From Mesorhizobium sp. M4B.F.Ca.ET.058.02.1.1 (lineage in GTDB: Bacteria; Pseudomonadota; Alphaproteobacteria; Rhizobiales; Rhizobiaceae): a DNA stretch of 64,000 nucleotides. The notes below the pieces were generated by a model, which was given only the letters and a program-made list of their open reading frames with translations, did not search any database and was not told the origin of the DNA. Position numbers and translations under genes: made by a program. The DNA lies in NCBI RefSeq assembly GCF_003952505.1, contig NZ_CP034450.1, positions 5,663,001-5,727,000 of the forward strand. Direction: 5' to 3'. The stretch's first letter is position 1. Each line of letters starts with the position of its first letter. Below are positions 53,502-63,243 of this stretch, in pieces.

Positions 53502-54407
53502 ATGAAGAGAGTTCGCAAGGCAGTCTTCCCGGTCGCTGGTCTCGGCACGCGGTTCCTTCCCGCCACCAAGGCAATTCCCAAGGAAATGCTGACGGTCGTC
53601 GACCGGCCGGTCATCCAGTATGTGGTCGATGAAGCCCGGGATGCCGGCATTGAGCATTTCATTTTCGTCACCGGCCGCAACAAGGCGGTCATCGAAGACC
53701 ATTTCGACGTCCAGTTCGAGCTCTACGACACGCTTGCCCAACGCGGCAAGGACGACCAGCTTGCCCGACTGCAGCGGCTGCAGCCGGCGCCGGGCCAGAC
53801 CAGCTTCACTCGCCAGCAGGTACCGATGGGGCTTGGCCATGCCGTCTGGTGCGCGCGCGAACTGGTCGGCGACGAACCGTTTGCGCTCCTCCTGCCCGAC
53901 ATGATCATGCAGTCGGAAAAGAGCTGCATGAAGGACATGGTCGAGCTCTATGCCGAGACCGGCAACAACATCATCGCGGTGCAGGAGTGCGATCCGGCCG
54001 AAGCGCATAAATACGGCATCGTCGGCCGCGGCGAGGACACGCATCACGGCTTCCGCATCACCGGCATGGTCGAGAAGCCGAAGGCGGGCACCGCGCCCTC
54101 GAACCTGTTCATCAACGGCCGCTATATCCTGCAGCCGGAGATTTTCGGCATCCTCGAAGGCCAGGAACGCGGCGCCGGCAACGAGATCCAGCTCACCGAC
54201 GCGATGCTGAGGTTGGAGAAGCGGCAGCCCTTCTACGGCTACCACTACCGGGGCCGAACCTTCGATTGCGGCTCGCCGGAAGGCTTCGTCGAGGCCAATG
54301 TCGCCTTCGCGCTGTGGCGCAACGACATGAATGCCAGCATGGCCGGCGTCATCCGCACGCTGCTGGATGAGGTGCAGCCGTCGGCGCGGCGCGGCGCCGC
54401 ATTCTAG
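53502..54407 (+). CDS. galU: UTP-glucose-1-phosphate uridylyltransferase
   Basis: 301 residues. Makes UDP-glucose for exopolysaccharide, lipopolysaccharide and cyclic glucans. Nucleotide-binding [19 protein letters not shown] (9-27) with [14 protein letters not shown], the LPDMIM loop, GMVEKPKAG and the NEIQLTDAM segment are all canonical. The ATG at 53502 is preferred over one 51 bases upstream, which would add non-conserved residues. It diverges from the transglycosylase gene. The 3' end faces the outer-membrane protein gene across a palindrome. Confidence 0.95.
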   Translation: MKRVRKAVFPVAGLGTRFLPATKAIPKEMLTVVDRPVIQYVVDEARDAGIEHFIFVTGRNKAVIEDHFDVQFELYDTLAQRGKDDQLARLQRLQPAPGQTSFTRQQVPMGLGHAVWCARELVGDEPFALLLPDMIMQSEKSCMKDMVELYAETGNNIIAVQECDPAEAHKYGIVGRGEDTHHGFRITGMVEKPKAGTAPSNLFINGRYILQPEIFGILEGQERGAGNEIQLTDAMLRLEKRQPFYGYHYRGRTFDCGSPEGFVEANVAFALWRNDMNASMAGVIRTLLDEVQPSARRGAAF

Positions 54408-54452
54408 GGCGTATCGATATTCAGGCCGGCCTGGCCTGAATTCCGGCACGTC
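54408..54452. repeat. palindromic intergenic repeat, family B, copy 1
   Basis: ATTCAGGCC (54419-54427) and GGCCTGAAT (54433-54441) form a perfect 9-bp stem between the convergent galU and outer-membrane protein genes, flanked by GGGCGTATCGAT. The flanks and core recur in expanded form at 57574-57715. It may act as a two-way terminator, though no T run is present. Confidence 0.65.
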
Positions 54453-54453
54453 C

Positions 54454-56262
54454 TCAGCGCTGCACCTTCAGCCCCAGGAAGACGCTGTTGGCGACATAGT
54501 CGCGGCCGGGCAGGTTGCTGGTCAACTTCTCCGTCCTGACCCTTGTGGTGAGGCCGGCATAGCGGTTGAGCCACCATGTCAGCCCGGCCTCGGCGCTCAA
54601 GATCAGGTCATGGCCGTCGGATCCGGTATAGTCGCGCCAGTCGAGGCCAAGCGCTGAATTCGCCGTCAGATTGGCGCGGATCCGCCGCTCACCGGTAAGC
54701 CGGCCCGAGTAGAGGACATCGCCACTTTCCCCAGCCGTCGTCGTGCTCTCGATGGTGGTCCTGCCCGTGAGCCCGACGATGGTGCCGCGCTCGGGCGACC
54801 ATTTGAGATCGGCGTTGACGTACGGTCCCGCGTTGGCCGGCAGACGGTCGTCATCGATCGCTTCGCGCAGCCAGCCGACGGAGAATTCGCCCGACAGCTT
54901 GTCGTCCATGTCGAGTTCGAGGCCGGCGCGCGCGCCGAGCCTGGTCGAGGAGCGTTCGTACAAGTTGCTGTCGAGGCGCAGATCATATATCCGTCGCCCG
55001 GCCTCCACCTCGACAAAAGGCGTGATGGCCGGTGAAACCTCGTAGCCGGTACGCAAGGTAGCGCTGTAGAGCGTCGAATCGCGGTCCCTCTGCGACAGCG
55101 TGGTGCCGTCCGAAAGGTTGGCGTCGCCGAAGAAGTCATGCGTGATCGCGCCAGTCAGCGCGTAGCGCATCTTGCCGGCATCCTTCTCGATGGCGAGGCT
55201 GCCGTCGACGGTCTGTCGCAGCGGCTGCGAGGTGACGCCGGCGATGGCATCCGGCGAGGAGGCTGATTCAGGCACCGCCTCGTAGCCGAGCTTGGCGATG
55301 GCGCGCAGCTCGTTGTCGAGGTCGACGTTGAGCTGGCCTTCGATGCGGCCTTGCGCATCGTTGATCTTCTGGCCCGAGACCGTGTTGCGGAAAATGCCGT
55401 AGCCGTCGATTGTGGCCGAGTTCTCGCGCCAGTCGGACGCAGCGGTGAAGCGCAGCGCCGTCTCCGACAGCAGCGCCGATTTGCCGCCGCTACTGGCATC
55501 GGCGTTGGACGTCGCGGTGAGGCCCTGCTCGAGCGTCGGCTTGAACACGAAGGTGCCGACCTTGATGCCTGTGGCGGCGAAGGGGTCGTCCTCGGGCTTG
55601 ATTTTCTGGCCTTCGATCGATGCGGTGCGCTCCGCGCCCGGATCGAGCTTCTGCCTGTCGACGCTGTCGACGGTGACCGCGCGGCGGTTGGCGCCGTCCT
55701 GGTCCTCTGCGGTGAGGCCGGTGTCGTCGGCAGTGGCCCTGGTCGTCGTTGCGTCGGTCTGCTGCTTGGTCTTCTTCTTGTCGGCGGCGTTTGTCTTGTT
55801 CTTTTTAGCCGTATCCTTGTCGTCCGCCTTCTTGCCCGTGGCGTCGGCGCGCTGCCTGGCGGTCGGGGTCCGGCGCGGCTTGGGCGGAGCTGGGTTGTCG
55901 GCGAACGGATCGTCGGTGGCGGCAGGCTGCTCGAAGATGCTTTCGTCGGCGGCTGCCGCATCAGTATCGTCCGGCACCGCGCCGGAACTTGCCGGCGAAT
56001 AGGCGTCGGCCGGGGCGTCGGCGGTCGCAGTCTGCGGCGTGTCCTGATCCTGGGCGCGAGCCCTGCTCATCTGCCTGACCTTGCGCTGCTGGTCCGACAG
56101 GATCGCTGATTCCGAAACCTCGCCGCGCAGTTCGGTTTCCTGGGCCTGGAGCGGCATCGGCCGCAGCAAGGCAAGAACGCTCGCCGCCAGCAGCAGCGTG
56201 CTGACGGCCTTGCCCGTTCGACCTCTTTTCGTTTCAGGCTGGGCCCCAGTCATCGTCACCAC
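54454..56262 (-). CDS. outer-membrane beta-barrel protein with disordered N-terminal region
   Basis: 602 residues. A signal peptide (about 1-40, ending LQAQ) leads into a long region rich in Ala, Asp, Thr and Lys (about 45-210, with runs such as KKADDKDTAKKNKTNAADKK), then a beta-rich domain of about 370 residues with alternating hydrophobic strands ending in FLGLKVQR, as in BBP2-type outer-membrane porin families. The strong Asp/Lys patterning suggests a periplasmic or surface spacer. The closing aromatic residue typical of barrels is not at the very end, so the barrel call is moderate. Function unknown. Either ATG (56262, 56253) may be used. Confidence 0.75.
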   Translation of the reverse strand: MVTMTGAQPETKRGRTGKAVSTLLLAASVLALLRPMPLQAQETELRGEVSESAILSDQQRKVRQMSRARAQDQDTPQTATADAPADAYSPASSGAVPDDTDAAAADESIFEQPAATDDPFADNPAPPKPRRTPTARQRADATGKKADDKDTAKKNKTNAADKKKTKQQTDATTTRATADDTGLTAEDQDGANRRAVTVDSVDRQKLDPGAERTASIEGQKIKPEDDPFAATGIKVGTFVFKPTLEQGLTATSNADASSGGKSALLSETALRFTAASDWRENSATIDGYGIFRNTVSGQKINDAQGRIEGQLNVDLDNELRAIAKLGYEAVPESASSPDAIAGVTSQPLRQTVDGSLAIEKDAGKMRYALTGAITHDFFGDANLSDGTTLSQRDRDSTLYSATLRTGYEVSPAITPFVEVEAGRRIYDLRLDSNLYERSSTRLGARAGLELDMDDKLSGEFSVGWLREAIDDDRLPANAGPYVNADLKWSPERGTIVGLTGRTTIESTTTAGESGDVLYSGRLTGERRIRANLTANSALGLDWRDYTGSDGHDLILSAEAGLTWWLNRYAGLTTRVRTEKLTSNLPGRDYVANSVFLGLKVQR

Positions 56263-56473
56263 TGCTAGCGCGGCGCAGGCGCGCCATACTTACCGAACCG
56301 TAAATGGGGATGGTTAACGGAGGGTTGAGGCGGGCGGTTCTCTCACGCATGCGGTGTCCTGGATTTCGGGGCTGGCGCCATTGGATATTGGGCCACGGGC
56401 AAAGACCGGGATCGAACCTAAAGCGCGGCGAGTGGAAACGGATTCAGGCGACGCGCTTCAGGTTTTTTGCTTT
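56263..56473. other. divergent intergenic region, nothing recognised
   Basis: Part of the 309-base gap between the outer-membrane protein gene and kdsD. Frames remain open but none has a ribosome-binding site or recognisable protein. A family A repeat follows at 56474-56518. Confidence 0.4.
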
Positions 56474-56518
56474 ATGCATGTTTCCCAAAACCGCCGCCCA
56501 CTTTTGGGCGACCTGCAT
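56474..56518. repeat. palindromic intergenic repeat, family A, copy 2
   Basis: Degenerate copy of the element at 21859-21906: ATGCATG, CCCAAAACC, CACTTTTGGGCGAC, TGCAT in the same order, with mismatches in the left arm (TTT in place of TCG). It lies 53 bases upstream of kdsD. Confidence 0.75.
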
Positions 56519-56571
56519 CAGGTGCCATTTCTGTTGGACAGGCGGGCGGCAAAGCGCTAAGCGCATCAGCC

Positions 56572-57573
56572 ATGCATGCGGGGTCCCCAGAAAAGAAGCG
56601 CCCGGACAGGCAGGCTTCGATCGATTCGGCGCTGAGAACCGTGGCGACCGAGCAGGCTGGCATGGCTGCTTTTGCCGCCGCGCTCGAGAACGGGCTGGCC
56701 GCGCCATTCGCGCGCGCCGTCGAGCTGATTTCGGGCATCGAGGGCCGCGTCATCGTCACCGGCGTCGGCAAAAGCGGCCATATCGGCTCCAAGATCGCCG
56801 CCACGCTCGCCTCGACCGGCACGCCCGCCTTCTTCGTCCATCCGGCGGAAGCCAATCATGGCGATCTCGGCATGATCGCCAAGGATGATGCCATCATCGC
56901 CATGTCGTGGTCGGGCGAGAGCAAGGAATTGATGGGCATCGTCGCCTATGCAAAGCGATTTGCGATCCCGCTTATCGCCATCACGTCCGGCGAGACCTCG
57001 GCGCTGGCGCGCGCAGCCGACGTGGTGCTGCTTTTGCCGCCCGCGCCGGAGGCCTGTCCGCACGGGCTTGCGCCGACGACATCGGCGCTGCTGCAACTGG
57101 TAACGGGCGATGCGCTGGCCATTGCGCTGCTCGAGGCGCGGGGCTTCACACCAGACCATTTCCGCACCTTCCACCCGGGCGGACAGCTCGGCGCCAATCT
57201 TACGCAGCTGCGCGAGATCATGCATGTCGGCGAGCGTCTGCCGCTGGTGCCGTCGGGCACCGGCATGAGCGAGGCGATCGTCGAACTCTCGCGCAAGGGC
57301 TTCGGCTGCGTGGCGATCACCGGCACCGATGGTGCGCTGATCGGCATCATCACCGACGGCGATATCCGCCGTCATATCGCCAACGACCTTCTGGCAATGA
57401 GCGTCGATCAGGTGATGACCAAGAAACCGAAGACGGCGACGCCGGACACGCTGGTGGCGACTGCCCTGCAGACAATCAACGCCTCCGCTATCACAAGCCT
57501 GATGGTGGTGGAGGGCGGACGCCCCGTCGGGCTCGTCCACCTGCATGATCTGCTGCGTATCGGCGCGGCTTAG
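56572..57573 (+). CDS. kdsD: D-arabinose-5-phosphate isomerase (KpsF/GutQ family)
   Basis: 333 residues. Converts ribulose 5-phosphate to arabinose 5-phosphate, the first step to Kdo in lipopolysaccharide. An SIS domain (about 50-180) holds VTGVGKSGHIGSKIAATLAS and SWSGESKEL; two CBS domains follow (about 215-270 and 280-333). The histidine expected in the active site is in KSGH, and HPGGQLGANL closes the SIS part. The ATG at 56572 gives the usual length. The neighbours galU and an outer-membrane protein fit envelope synthesis. Confidence 0.92.
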   Translation: MHAGSPEKKRPDRQASIDSALRTVATEQAGMAAFAAALENGLAAPFARAVELISGIEGRVIVTGVGKSGHIGSKIAATLASTGTPAFFVHPAEANHGDLGMIAKDDAIIAMSWSGESKELMGIVAYAKRFAIPLIAITSGETSALARAADVVLLLPPAPEACPHGLAPTTSALLQLVTGDALAIALLEARGFTPDHFRTFHPGGQLGANLTQLREIMHVGERLPLVPSGTGMSEAIVELSRKGFGCVAITGTDGALIGIITDGDIRRHIANDLLAMSVDQVMTKKPKTATPDTLVATALQTINASAITSLMVVEGGRPVGLVHLHDLLRIGAA

Positions 57574-57715
57574 GGGTATGTCGATATACAGGCGATGAGC
57601 ACCGGAAGCGCAGGACGTCCGCGTCGCAGGCCGGCTTTCGAGTACGCTCCGCTCCGGTTCTCCGAAGTTGGCGTTCCCGACTCGGCCTGACCTGAATCTC
57701 AACACGCCCTGACCA
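57574..57715. repeat. expanded intergenic palindromic element, family B, copy 2
   Basis: Starts with GTATGTCGATATACAGGC and ends with GCCTGACCTGAATCTCAACACGCCC; the two ends form complementary arms around an inner region of about 100 bases containing further inverted pieces (CCGGAAGC and GCTCCGGTT). The ends resemble the shorter copy at 54408-54452. It fills the gap between the convergent kdsD and NfeD genes. Confidence 0.6.
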
Positions 57716-57725
57716 GGGTCTCGCC

Positions 57726-58190
57726 TCAGATCGCCTCGACGGTCAGTTCCAGATCGGTATCGGCCGCGCCGGTGACGCGCACTTGCGTGCCGACCGGTAG
57801 ATCCGGGCCGGAGACGCGCCACAGGGTGTCGCCCAGCCGGATGCGGCCGCGGCCGTTCTTGATCGGCTCGGCCAGCGTCGCGGTGCGGCCGACCATCTGC
57901 GCGCCGCGGCGGTTGAGCAGCGGCTGATCGGCGTCGTCATGACGACCGCCGACCAGTTTCTTGCCGACGAAGGCCGAGATCAGCGACAGGACCAGGAAGA
58001 CCAGAACCTGGAGCTGCCAGGTCCAGAAGGCGGCGTCCCAGATGAGCAGCGACACCGCGCCGACGATCAGGGCGGCGATGCCGATCCACAGCATGAAGAC
58101 GCCGGGCGCGACGACTTCCATCACCAGCAGCACGAAGCCCAGGACCATCCAGTTCCAAGGGCCGAGTTCGGAAATGATGCGATCAATCAT
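57726..58190 (-). CDS. NfeD-family membrane protein
   Basis: 154 residues: three hydrophobic segments in the first 80 residues, then a small beta-barrel (OB-fold) domain (about 95-154, GRTATLAEPIKNGRGRIRLGD). This is the short NfeD form without a protease domain, normally encoded beside an SPFH protein. Here it follows the SPFH gene by 41 bases on the same strand, so the two likely form a membrane-microdomain complex. Confidence 0.9.
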   Translation of the reverse strand: MIDRIISELGPWNWMVLGFVLLVMEVVAPGVFMLWIGIAALIVGAVSLLIWDAAFWTWQLQVLVFLVLSLISAFVGKKLVGGRHDDADQPLLNRRGAQMVGRTATLAEPIKNGRGRIRLGDTLWRVSGPDLPVGTQVRVTGAADTDLELTVEAI

Positions 58191-58231
58191 GTGCGCTCTC
58201 CCAGAGCGGAGACATCAAATCGTGGAGACCA

Positions 58232-59179
58232 TCAATTGTCGCCGGGGCGCACGACCGGCGGCCGCGAGCCTCGCTGCGTACCGGACGGGCCGTCTGCCTT
58301 GAAGACTTCCCTGGCGATCTCGCCGATGCCGCCCAGCGTGCCGATCAGCGACGACGCCTCCAGCGGCATCAGCACGATCTTGCTGTTCGAGGCCGAACCG
58401 ATCCTGGTCAAGGCCTCAGTGTATTTCTGGGCGACAAAGTAGTTGAGCGCCTGCACGTCGCCCTTGGAGATGGCTTCGGACACGACCTGGGTCGCCTTGG
58501 CTTCGGCCTCGGCCGAACGCTCGCGCGCCTCGGCATCGCGGAAGGCTGCTTCCTTGCGGCCCTCCGCCTCGAGGATCTGCGACTGCTTGAGGCCCTCGGC
58601 GGCCAGGATCTGGGCGCGCTTGTCGCGCTCGGCCATCATCTGGCGGCCCATCGATTCAACCAGGTTGGCTGGCGGGTTGATGTCCTTGATCTCGACACGG
58701 GTGATCTTGATGCCCCAGGGATGCGCCGCCTCGTCGACGACGCGCAGCAGGCGCTCGTTGATGGCGTCGCGGTTGGACAGCAATTCGTCGAGGTCCATCG
58801 AGCCCATGACGGTGCGGATGTTGGTCATCGTCAGGTTGAGGATGGCGTTCTGCAGCCCGGCGACCTGATAGGCCGCCTGCGGGGCGTTGAGGACCTGGTA
58901 GAAGGCGACGCCGTCGACGCCGACGATGGCGTTGTCGCGGGTGATGATCTCCTGCGTGGGGACATCAAGCACCTGCTCCATCATGTTCATCTTGGCACCG
59001 ATGCGCTCGAAGATGGGGTTGATGATGTTGAGACCCGGCGTCAGTGTCTTGGTGTAACGGCCGAAACGCTCCACCGTGTAGTTGTAACCCTGCGGCACCG
59101 TCCTGATGCCTTTGAAAAGAAGGATGATGACCAGGAAGACAAGAACAATGATGGCAATATCGAAACCGCTGAAGCCCAT
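58232..59179 (-). CDS. SPFH/band-7 membrane protein (QmcA/stomatin-like)
   Basis: 315 residues. An N-terminal membrane helix (4-22) and the short [20 protein letters not shown] lead into the band-7 domain with VDGVAFYQV and [20 protein letters not shown], followed by an Ala/Glu-rich coiled coil (about 185-245, [20 protein letters not shown]). Such proteins form large ring oligomers and modulate membrane proteases. The ATG at 59179 places the helix at the N terminus; an earlier start adds a polar stretch. Operon with NfeD. Confidence 0.92.
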   Translation of the reverse strand: MGFSGFDIAIIVLVFLVIILLFKGIRTVPQGYNYTVERFGRYTKTLTPGLNIINPIFERIGAKMNMMEQVLDVPTQEIITRDNAIVGVDGVAFYQVLNAPQAAYQVAGLQNAILNLTMTNIRTVMGSMDLDELLSNRDAINERLLRVVDEAAHPWGIKITRVEIKDINPPANLVESMGRQMMAERDKRAQILAAEGLKQSQILEAEGRKEAAFRDAEARERSAEAEAKATQVVSEAISKGDVQALNYFVAQKYTEALTRIGSASNSKIVLMPLEASSLIGTLGGIGEIAREVFKADGPSGTQRGSRPPVVRPGDN

Positions 59180-59316
59180 TTCGTTTTCTCCCTCAATAGG
59201 CGCCGACTTCACGAAATCACTTAAGTGTGTTTCCGCAGCGTTACAATCAGGTGATCACGAATATTGAATGGCGGAGGCTTTTGCGCACCGGTTTCAAGCT
59301 GTGGCGGCGAGGCGGG

Positions 59317-60381
59317 TCACACCCAGCCGGACAGCTCGCGCCGCACCATCGCCTCGATCACGGCCATGCCCTCGTCGCTGTCGTTGAGGCAGGGGATGTG
59401 GGCGAAGTTCCTGCCGCCGGCATGGTGGAAGGTTTCGGCTGCCTCGCGGCCGATCTCGTCCAGCGTCTCGATACAGTCGACAGAAAAGCCGGGATTGACG
59501 ATGGCGATCGACTTGACGCCCTCCCTGGCGAGCTTCTCGACCGTCACATCGGTGTAGGGCTGCAGCCATTCCTGCGCGCCGAAGCGCGACTGGAAGGTGG
59601 TGATCAGCTTCTTCTCGTCCCAGCTAAGCTTCTCGCGCAGCAGCCTCGTCGTCTCCAGGCAATGGGCCCGATAGGGATCGCCCTTGTCGGAATAGGGTTT
59701 CGGGATGCCGTGATAAGAGGCGATGACCACTTCCGGCTCGAAGTCGAGGCTCGCCAGATGCCGTTCGATCGAGCGGGCAAGGGCCTCGATGTAGACGGGC
59801 TCGTCATAGTAGGGCGGCACGCTGCGGATCGCCGGCGCGCGCCTGATCTTCATCAGCGCGCGGAACAGTTGATCGTTGGCGGTCGCGGTGGTTGTCGCCG
59901 AATATTGCGGGTAGAGCGGAAAGGAAAGGATGCGGTCGCAGCCCTGCTCGACCAGTCCTCGGGCGACGCTCGCGGTCGAGGGGTTGCCGTAGCGCATCGC
60001 CCAGTCGACCATGACATCCGGCAGGTCGCCAAGCGCCTTGGCGAGCTTCTCCGCCTGGGCGCGCGTAAAGGTGCGCAGCGGCGACTCGTTCTTCTCCCGG
60101 TTCCAGATCCTGGCGTAGTTGGCGCCCGATTTCTTCGGCCGTGTCGTCAGCACCAGCCCGTAGAGGATCGGATACCAGATCGCCTTATTGAGCTCGATGA
60201 CGCGCGGGTCGGAGAGGAATTCCCTGAGGTAGCGCCACATCGGGTTGAACTCGGTGCCGTCGGGCGTGCCGAGATTGATCAGCATGACGCCGACCTTGCC
60301 GGCCTTGACCCGCACGGAACCCGCCGGCAGCGGGCCGGCGGTCTTCGCGGCTTTGGGGTCGAGTGGGCTGGACAGCGTCAT
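59317..60381 (-). CDS. hemH: ferrochelatase
   Basis: 354 residues. Inserts Fe2+ into protoporphyrin IX in the last step of haem synthesis. The ferrochelatase signature ASYHGIPKPY with the metal-handling H224, the NLGTPDG opening (36-42), FPLYPQYSA (154-162) and the later NPGFSVDCIETLDEIG with the acidic patch are all present. No C-terminal cysteine cluster is visible, so it probably lacks the 2Fe-2S centre. The ATG at 60381 gives the normal length. Confidence 0.95.
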   Translation of the reverse strand: MTLSSPLDPKAAKTAGPLPAGSVRVKAGKVGVMLINLGTPDGTEFNPMWRYLREFLSDPRVIELNKAIWYPILYGLVLTTRPKKSGANYARIWNREKNESPLRTFTRAQAEKLAKALGDLPDVMVDWAMRYGNPSTASVARGLVEQGCDRILSFPLYPQYSATTTATANDQLFRALMKIRRAPAIRSVPPYYDEPVYIEALARSIERHLASLDFEPEVVIASYHGIPKPYSDKGDPYRAHCLETTRLLREKLSWDEKKLITTFQSRFGAQEWLQPYTDVTVEKLAREGVKSIAIVNPGFSVDCIETLDEIGREAAETFHHAGGRNFAHIPCLNDSDEGMAVIEAMVRRELSGWV

Positions 60382-60541
60382 CAGGATCTCCGGGAACCGC
60401 GAAACCGGCGGGTGGCGCGGCGAAACTAACGATGCGGCGGCGGTTTTCAATGCTGCGTCTGGCCGCACCTCGCGGCGCCCTGGCCCGAAAGCAGAAGCCC
60501 GTCCGTTGCCCGGGCGGGTCTCCGACCTGCCGCGGCAGGAG

Positions 60542-62503
60542 CTATTTCGCCGCGGGCGGGATGGTGAGCGTCCCGCCGATCGGCAGCCGATGCGGCTCGT
60601 AATCCTTGTTGGCGCCCGAGATCAGCTTCCACTTGGTGGCGTCGCCATAGGCCTTCTTCGCCAAATCCCAGAAGGTGTCGCCGGCGACGATGACATGGCT
60701 GGCTTCTGCAGGCGTCGCCTCGGCCGGCTTTGCCGGCTCGGCAGCCGGGGCAGGGGCCGCTTCCGCGGGCTTGGCGGGTTCCGCCGCAGGCGCGGCAGGG
60801 GCCGTTTCCGCCGGAACCGTCGGCGGTGTCGTGGCGATGTCGCCCGAATTGGCAGGCAAGGCGGGCATCTCGGCGGGCGCCGCCGCGACGGTCGCGGCGA
60901 TCTCGGTGATGCGGCCGTCGAGCTTCGGTGTATAGGGCCGATGCGCGCCGAGATAGTCGGCGACGACCTGCTCCAGGCCCGGGCCGTAGTCATAGGCGTT
61001 CTTGGCCTTCTCGGCGAAGACCTTGTAGCCGTCGCCGCCCTGGCGGACATAGTTGTTGGTGGCGACCAGATAGTCCTTGTCGGGATTGATCGGCGCCCAG
61101 GCGCCGTTCTCCATCACCTCGACCGACTTGACGCGTCCGGCGTTGGGCGCGACCGATTTGTCGAAGGAATATTTCAGGCCGGCGACCTGCGGGAAGCGCC
61201 CGGCGCCGTCCTCGATCTGGCTGAGGCCGCTTTCGAGCCCGGCGACGAGGTCCTTACCCGAGATCTGGAAGGTCGCCAGCGTGTTCTGGAACGGCAGCAC
61301 GGTCAGCACCTCGCCCATGGTCACGGTGCCTTGGTCGATCGAGGCGCGCAGGCCGCCGCCATTCGAGATGACGATCTCGACGCCCTGGCCCTTGACGCGG
61401 TCGAGGATGGCATCGGAGACGAGGTTGCCCATCTCGCATTCGCGGGCGCGGCAGTTGTCGCGGCTGCCGTCGATGGCCTTAGTGGTCTCAGCCACTTCCT
61501 TGTTCTTCAATTCCTCGATCGGGGCGCCGAGCTCCTTGATGCGGGCGAGCACGGCCGGATCGGGCGTGATCGACTTGTCGAGGAAGATCGGGTCGCCGCT
61601 CGCTTGCTTGACGACGCCGTTGTCGTCGAACACGACCTTGAACTCGCCGAGATATTTCGAATAGGACGCCGCCTGCACCACCGGCACCTTGTAGCCATCG
61701 GGGTTGTCGACCATCGTCGGATAGGGGCCGGCCGCCTTCGGGTCGGTGTTCGACAGAAGCGTGTGGCTGTGGCCGCCGACCACCACGTCGATGCCGGGGA
61801 TTTTCGCGATGACATCGCGCTCGCGGTTGTAGCCGATATGGGTCACCGCGATGATCTTGTTGACGCCTTGCGCCTTCAGCTTCTCGACCTCGGCCGTGAT
61901 CGACTTGACGTCGTCTTCGATGGCGATGTTGGGGCCGGGCGAGGCAAGCTCCGGCGTATCATTGGTGACCGCGCCGACAATGCCGATCTTCTGGCCGCCG
62001 ACCTCAAGCACGACCGACGGTTTGATCTTGCCCGCGGCGCCCGACTTGTCGTTGGGCACGACATTGGCGCTGATGATCGGGAACTTCGCCTTGTCCAGGT
62101 AAGGCACCAGCGCGCTCTCGCCGTCGTCGAATTCGTGGTTGCCGAGCGTCACCGCGTCGGGCTTGATCTGGTTGAGGAATTCCTCCTCCGCGGCACCCTT
62201 GTAGGTGATGTAGAAGAGCGAGCCCTGGAAGCTGTCGCCCGCATTGAGCAGTAGCACGTTCTGACCGTCGAGCTTCTTGCGTTCCTGCGCGATCGCGGTA
62301 ACCAGCCGGCCGGCGCCGCCAATGCATTCGCCTTTGGTTTCTTCCTCGGCGGAGCATGTCGACTCGTATTTGTTGTTGCCTTCAATGCGGCTGTGCCAAT
62401 CATTAAAATGCAGGATGTTCAATGTGTAGTCGGCAAAGGATGATCCGGCGGACAGGCCAAGCGCGGATGCTGAAAGAGCGGCAATGGCGGCGATCTTCTT
62501 CAT
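60542..62503 (-). CDS. periplasmic 5'-nucleotidase/metallophosphatase with C-terminal LysM
   Basis: 653 residues: signal peptide (1-24), a UshA-type metallophosphatase domain (LNILHFNDWHSR at the start, LGNHEFDDG and GGHSHTLL for the two-metal site), a 5'-nucleotidase C-terminal substrate domain (about 340-520), a Pro/Ala/Glu-rich linker (about 555-600) and a LysM module (602-653, VIVAGDTFWDLAKKAYGDAT). The enzyme would hydrolyse nucleotides in the periplasm, and LysM would tether it to peptidoglycan. The ATG at 62503 is chosen because it begins the signal peptide. The LysM tail is not typical of UshA. Confidence 0.9.
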   Translation of the reverse strand: MKKIAAIAALSASALGLSAGSSFADYTLNILHFNDWHSRIEGNNKYESTCSAEEETKGECIGGAGRLVTAIAQERKKLDGQNVLLLNAGDSFQGSLFYITYKGAAEEEFLNQIKPDAVTLGNHEFDDGESALVPYLDKAKFPIISANVVPNDKSGAAGKIKPSVVLEVGGQKIGIVGAVTNDTPELASPGPNIAIEDDVKSITAEVEKLKAQGVNKIIAVTHIGYNRERDVIAKIPGIDVVVGGHSHTLLSNTDPKAAGPYPTMVDNPDGYKVPVVQAASYSKYLGEFKVVFDDNGVVKQASGDPIFLDKSITPDPAVLARIKELGAPIEELKNKEVAETTKAIDGSRDNCRARECEMGNLVSDAILDRVKGQGVEIVISNGGGLRASIDQGTVTMGEVLTVLPFQNTLATFQISGKDLVAGLESGLSQIEDGAGRFPQVAGLKYSFDKSVAPNAGRVKSVEVMENGAWAPINPDKDYLVATNNYVRQGGDGYKVFAEKAKNAYDYGPGLEQVVADYLGAHRPYTPKLDGRITEIAATVAAAPAEMPALPANSGDIATTPPTVPAETAPAAPAAEPAKPAEAAPAPAAEPAKPAEATPAEASHVIVAGDTFWDLAKKAYGDATKWKLISGANKDYEPHRLPIGGTLTIPPAAK

Positions 62504-62664
62504 TCTCGTCTCCCGGATGACCTTGAACCAGAGGCGCTTAACGCCCTTGCACTGAACGGGACATAGCAGCCAGATCCCGACCATGTTCCCATCGCGTTTT
62601 CATCGATGCAAGCGGAATCGGGCCAGCATTGCCGGGAGCAAAAAACGGCGGGTCGCCGGCCGCC

Positions 62665-62686
62665 GTCTTCCGAAAAGCGAAGGATG
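62665..62686. repeat. partial family C palindrome
   Basis: CTTCCGAAAAGCGAAGG matches, in inverse orientation, part of the family C elements at 63088 and 63244. It lies just after the omp10 stop. Confidence 0.4.
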
Positions 62687-62694
62687 TACCGGCT

Positions 62695-63069
62695 TCAGGC
62701 GCGCCGCGTCAGCACGAAGTTCTGGCCCGACGCGCTGGTGCAATTGAGCTGGCTGGTGGAGATCATCAGGCAGTTGAAGCTGATCGGTGTCTGGCGGATC
62801 AGCGAGGTGCCGTGGATCTCGACCGAAGTCGCCCCGGTCATGGTGTAGCTGCCTTCGGCGAGCTTCTGGCCGGTGTCCGTGGCGACGGTGGTGAAGGTGC
62901 CGGCGGTGAAGCTCGACAGGCCGGTGCCCTTGGCGTCGATCCAGGAACCCTCGACGCCTTTCGGTCCGGCTGCGATCGGTGGCTCGGAAGGGCCGACGGT
63001 GGTGCAGGCAGAAGCGGCGAGCAGACTTGCCGCCGCAACTGCCGAAAGCAATTTGCGCGCAATGGTCAT
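62695..63069 (-). CDS. omp10: Omp10-type outer-membrane lipoprotein
   Basis: 124 residues with a lipoprotein signal peptide and lipidated C22 (LLAASAC). The mature part shows the pattern I know from Brucella Omp10: VEGSWIDAKG, a central FTAGTFTTVATDTGQKLAEG, and a C-terminal segment with NCLMISTSQLNCTSASGQNF ending in LTRR. The ATG at 63069 places the lipobox correctly; a longer frame would read through the repeat upstream. Function of the family is unknown; it is a conserved outer-membrane component in Brucella and relatives. Confidence 0.82.
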   Translation of the reverse strand: MTIARKLLSAVAAASLLAASACTTVGPSEPPIAAGPKGVEGSWIDAKGTGLSSFTAGTFTTVATDTGQKLAEGSYTMTGATSVEIHGTSLIRQTPISFNCLMISTSQLNCTSASGQNFVLTRRA

Positions 63070-63087
63070 TTGAAATCCTCTCCTCTC

Positions 63088-63131
63088 GCATCGGCCGGAA
63101 AACCGCTTTCGATTTTCGGAAGGCACGAGGC
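63088..63131. repeat. palindromic intergenic repeat, family C, copy 1
   Basis: GCATCGGCC, then GAAAACC, CGATTTTCGGAAGGC and a closing CGAGGC. It aligns with copy 2 over about 37 bases with one indel. It lies 19 bases upstream of the omp10 start, so it would be in its leader or promoter. Confidence 0.65.
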
Positions 63132-63243
63132 GTACATCAAAGTGCTGGAGCGTACTTTCCAATGGATGCACGTCGCTCCAGGCCGCACCCCTTCAATCGC
63201 CCGATTTCCGGGCGATTGCAAGGCATCGCGGCATGCCGGCGCC

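Noticed and set aside
60245..62254. Long plus-strand open frame opposite hemH and the 5'-nucleotidase gene
   Set aside because: Spans the end of one conserved gene and most of another; only shadow coding composition.
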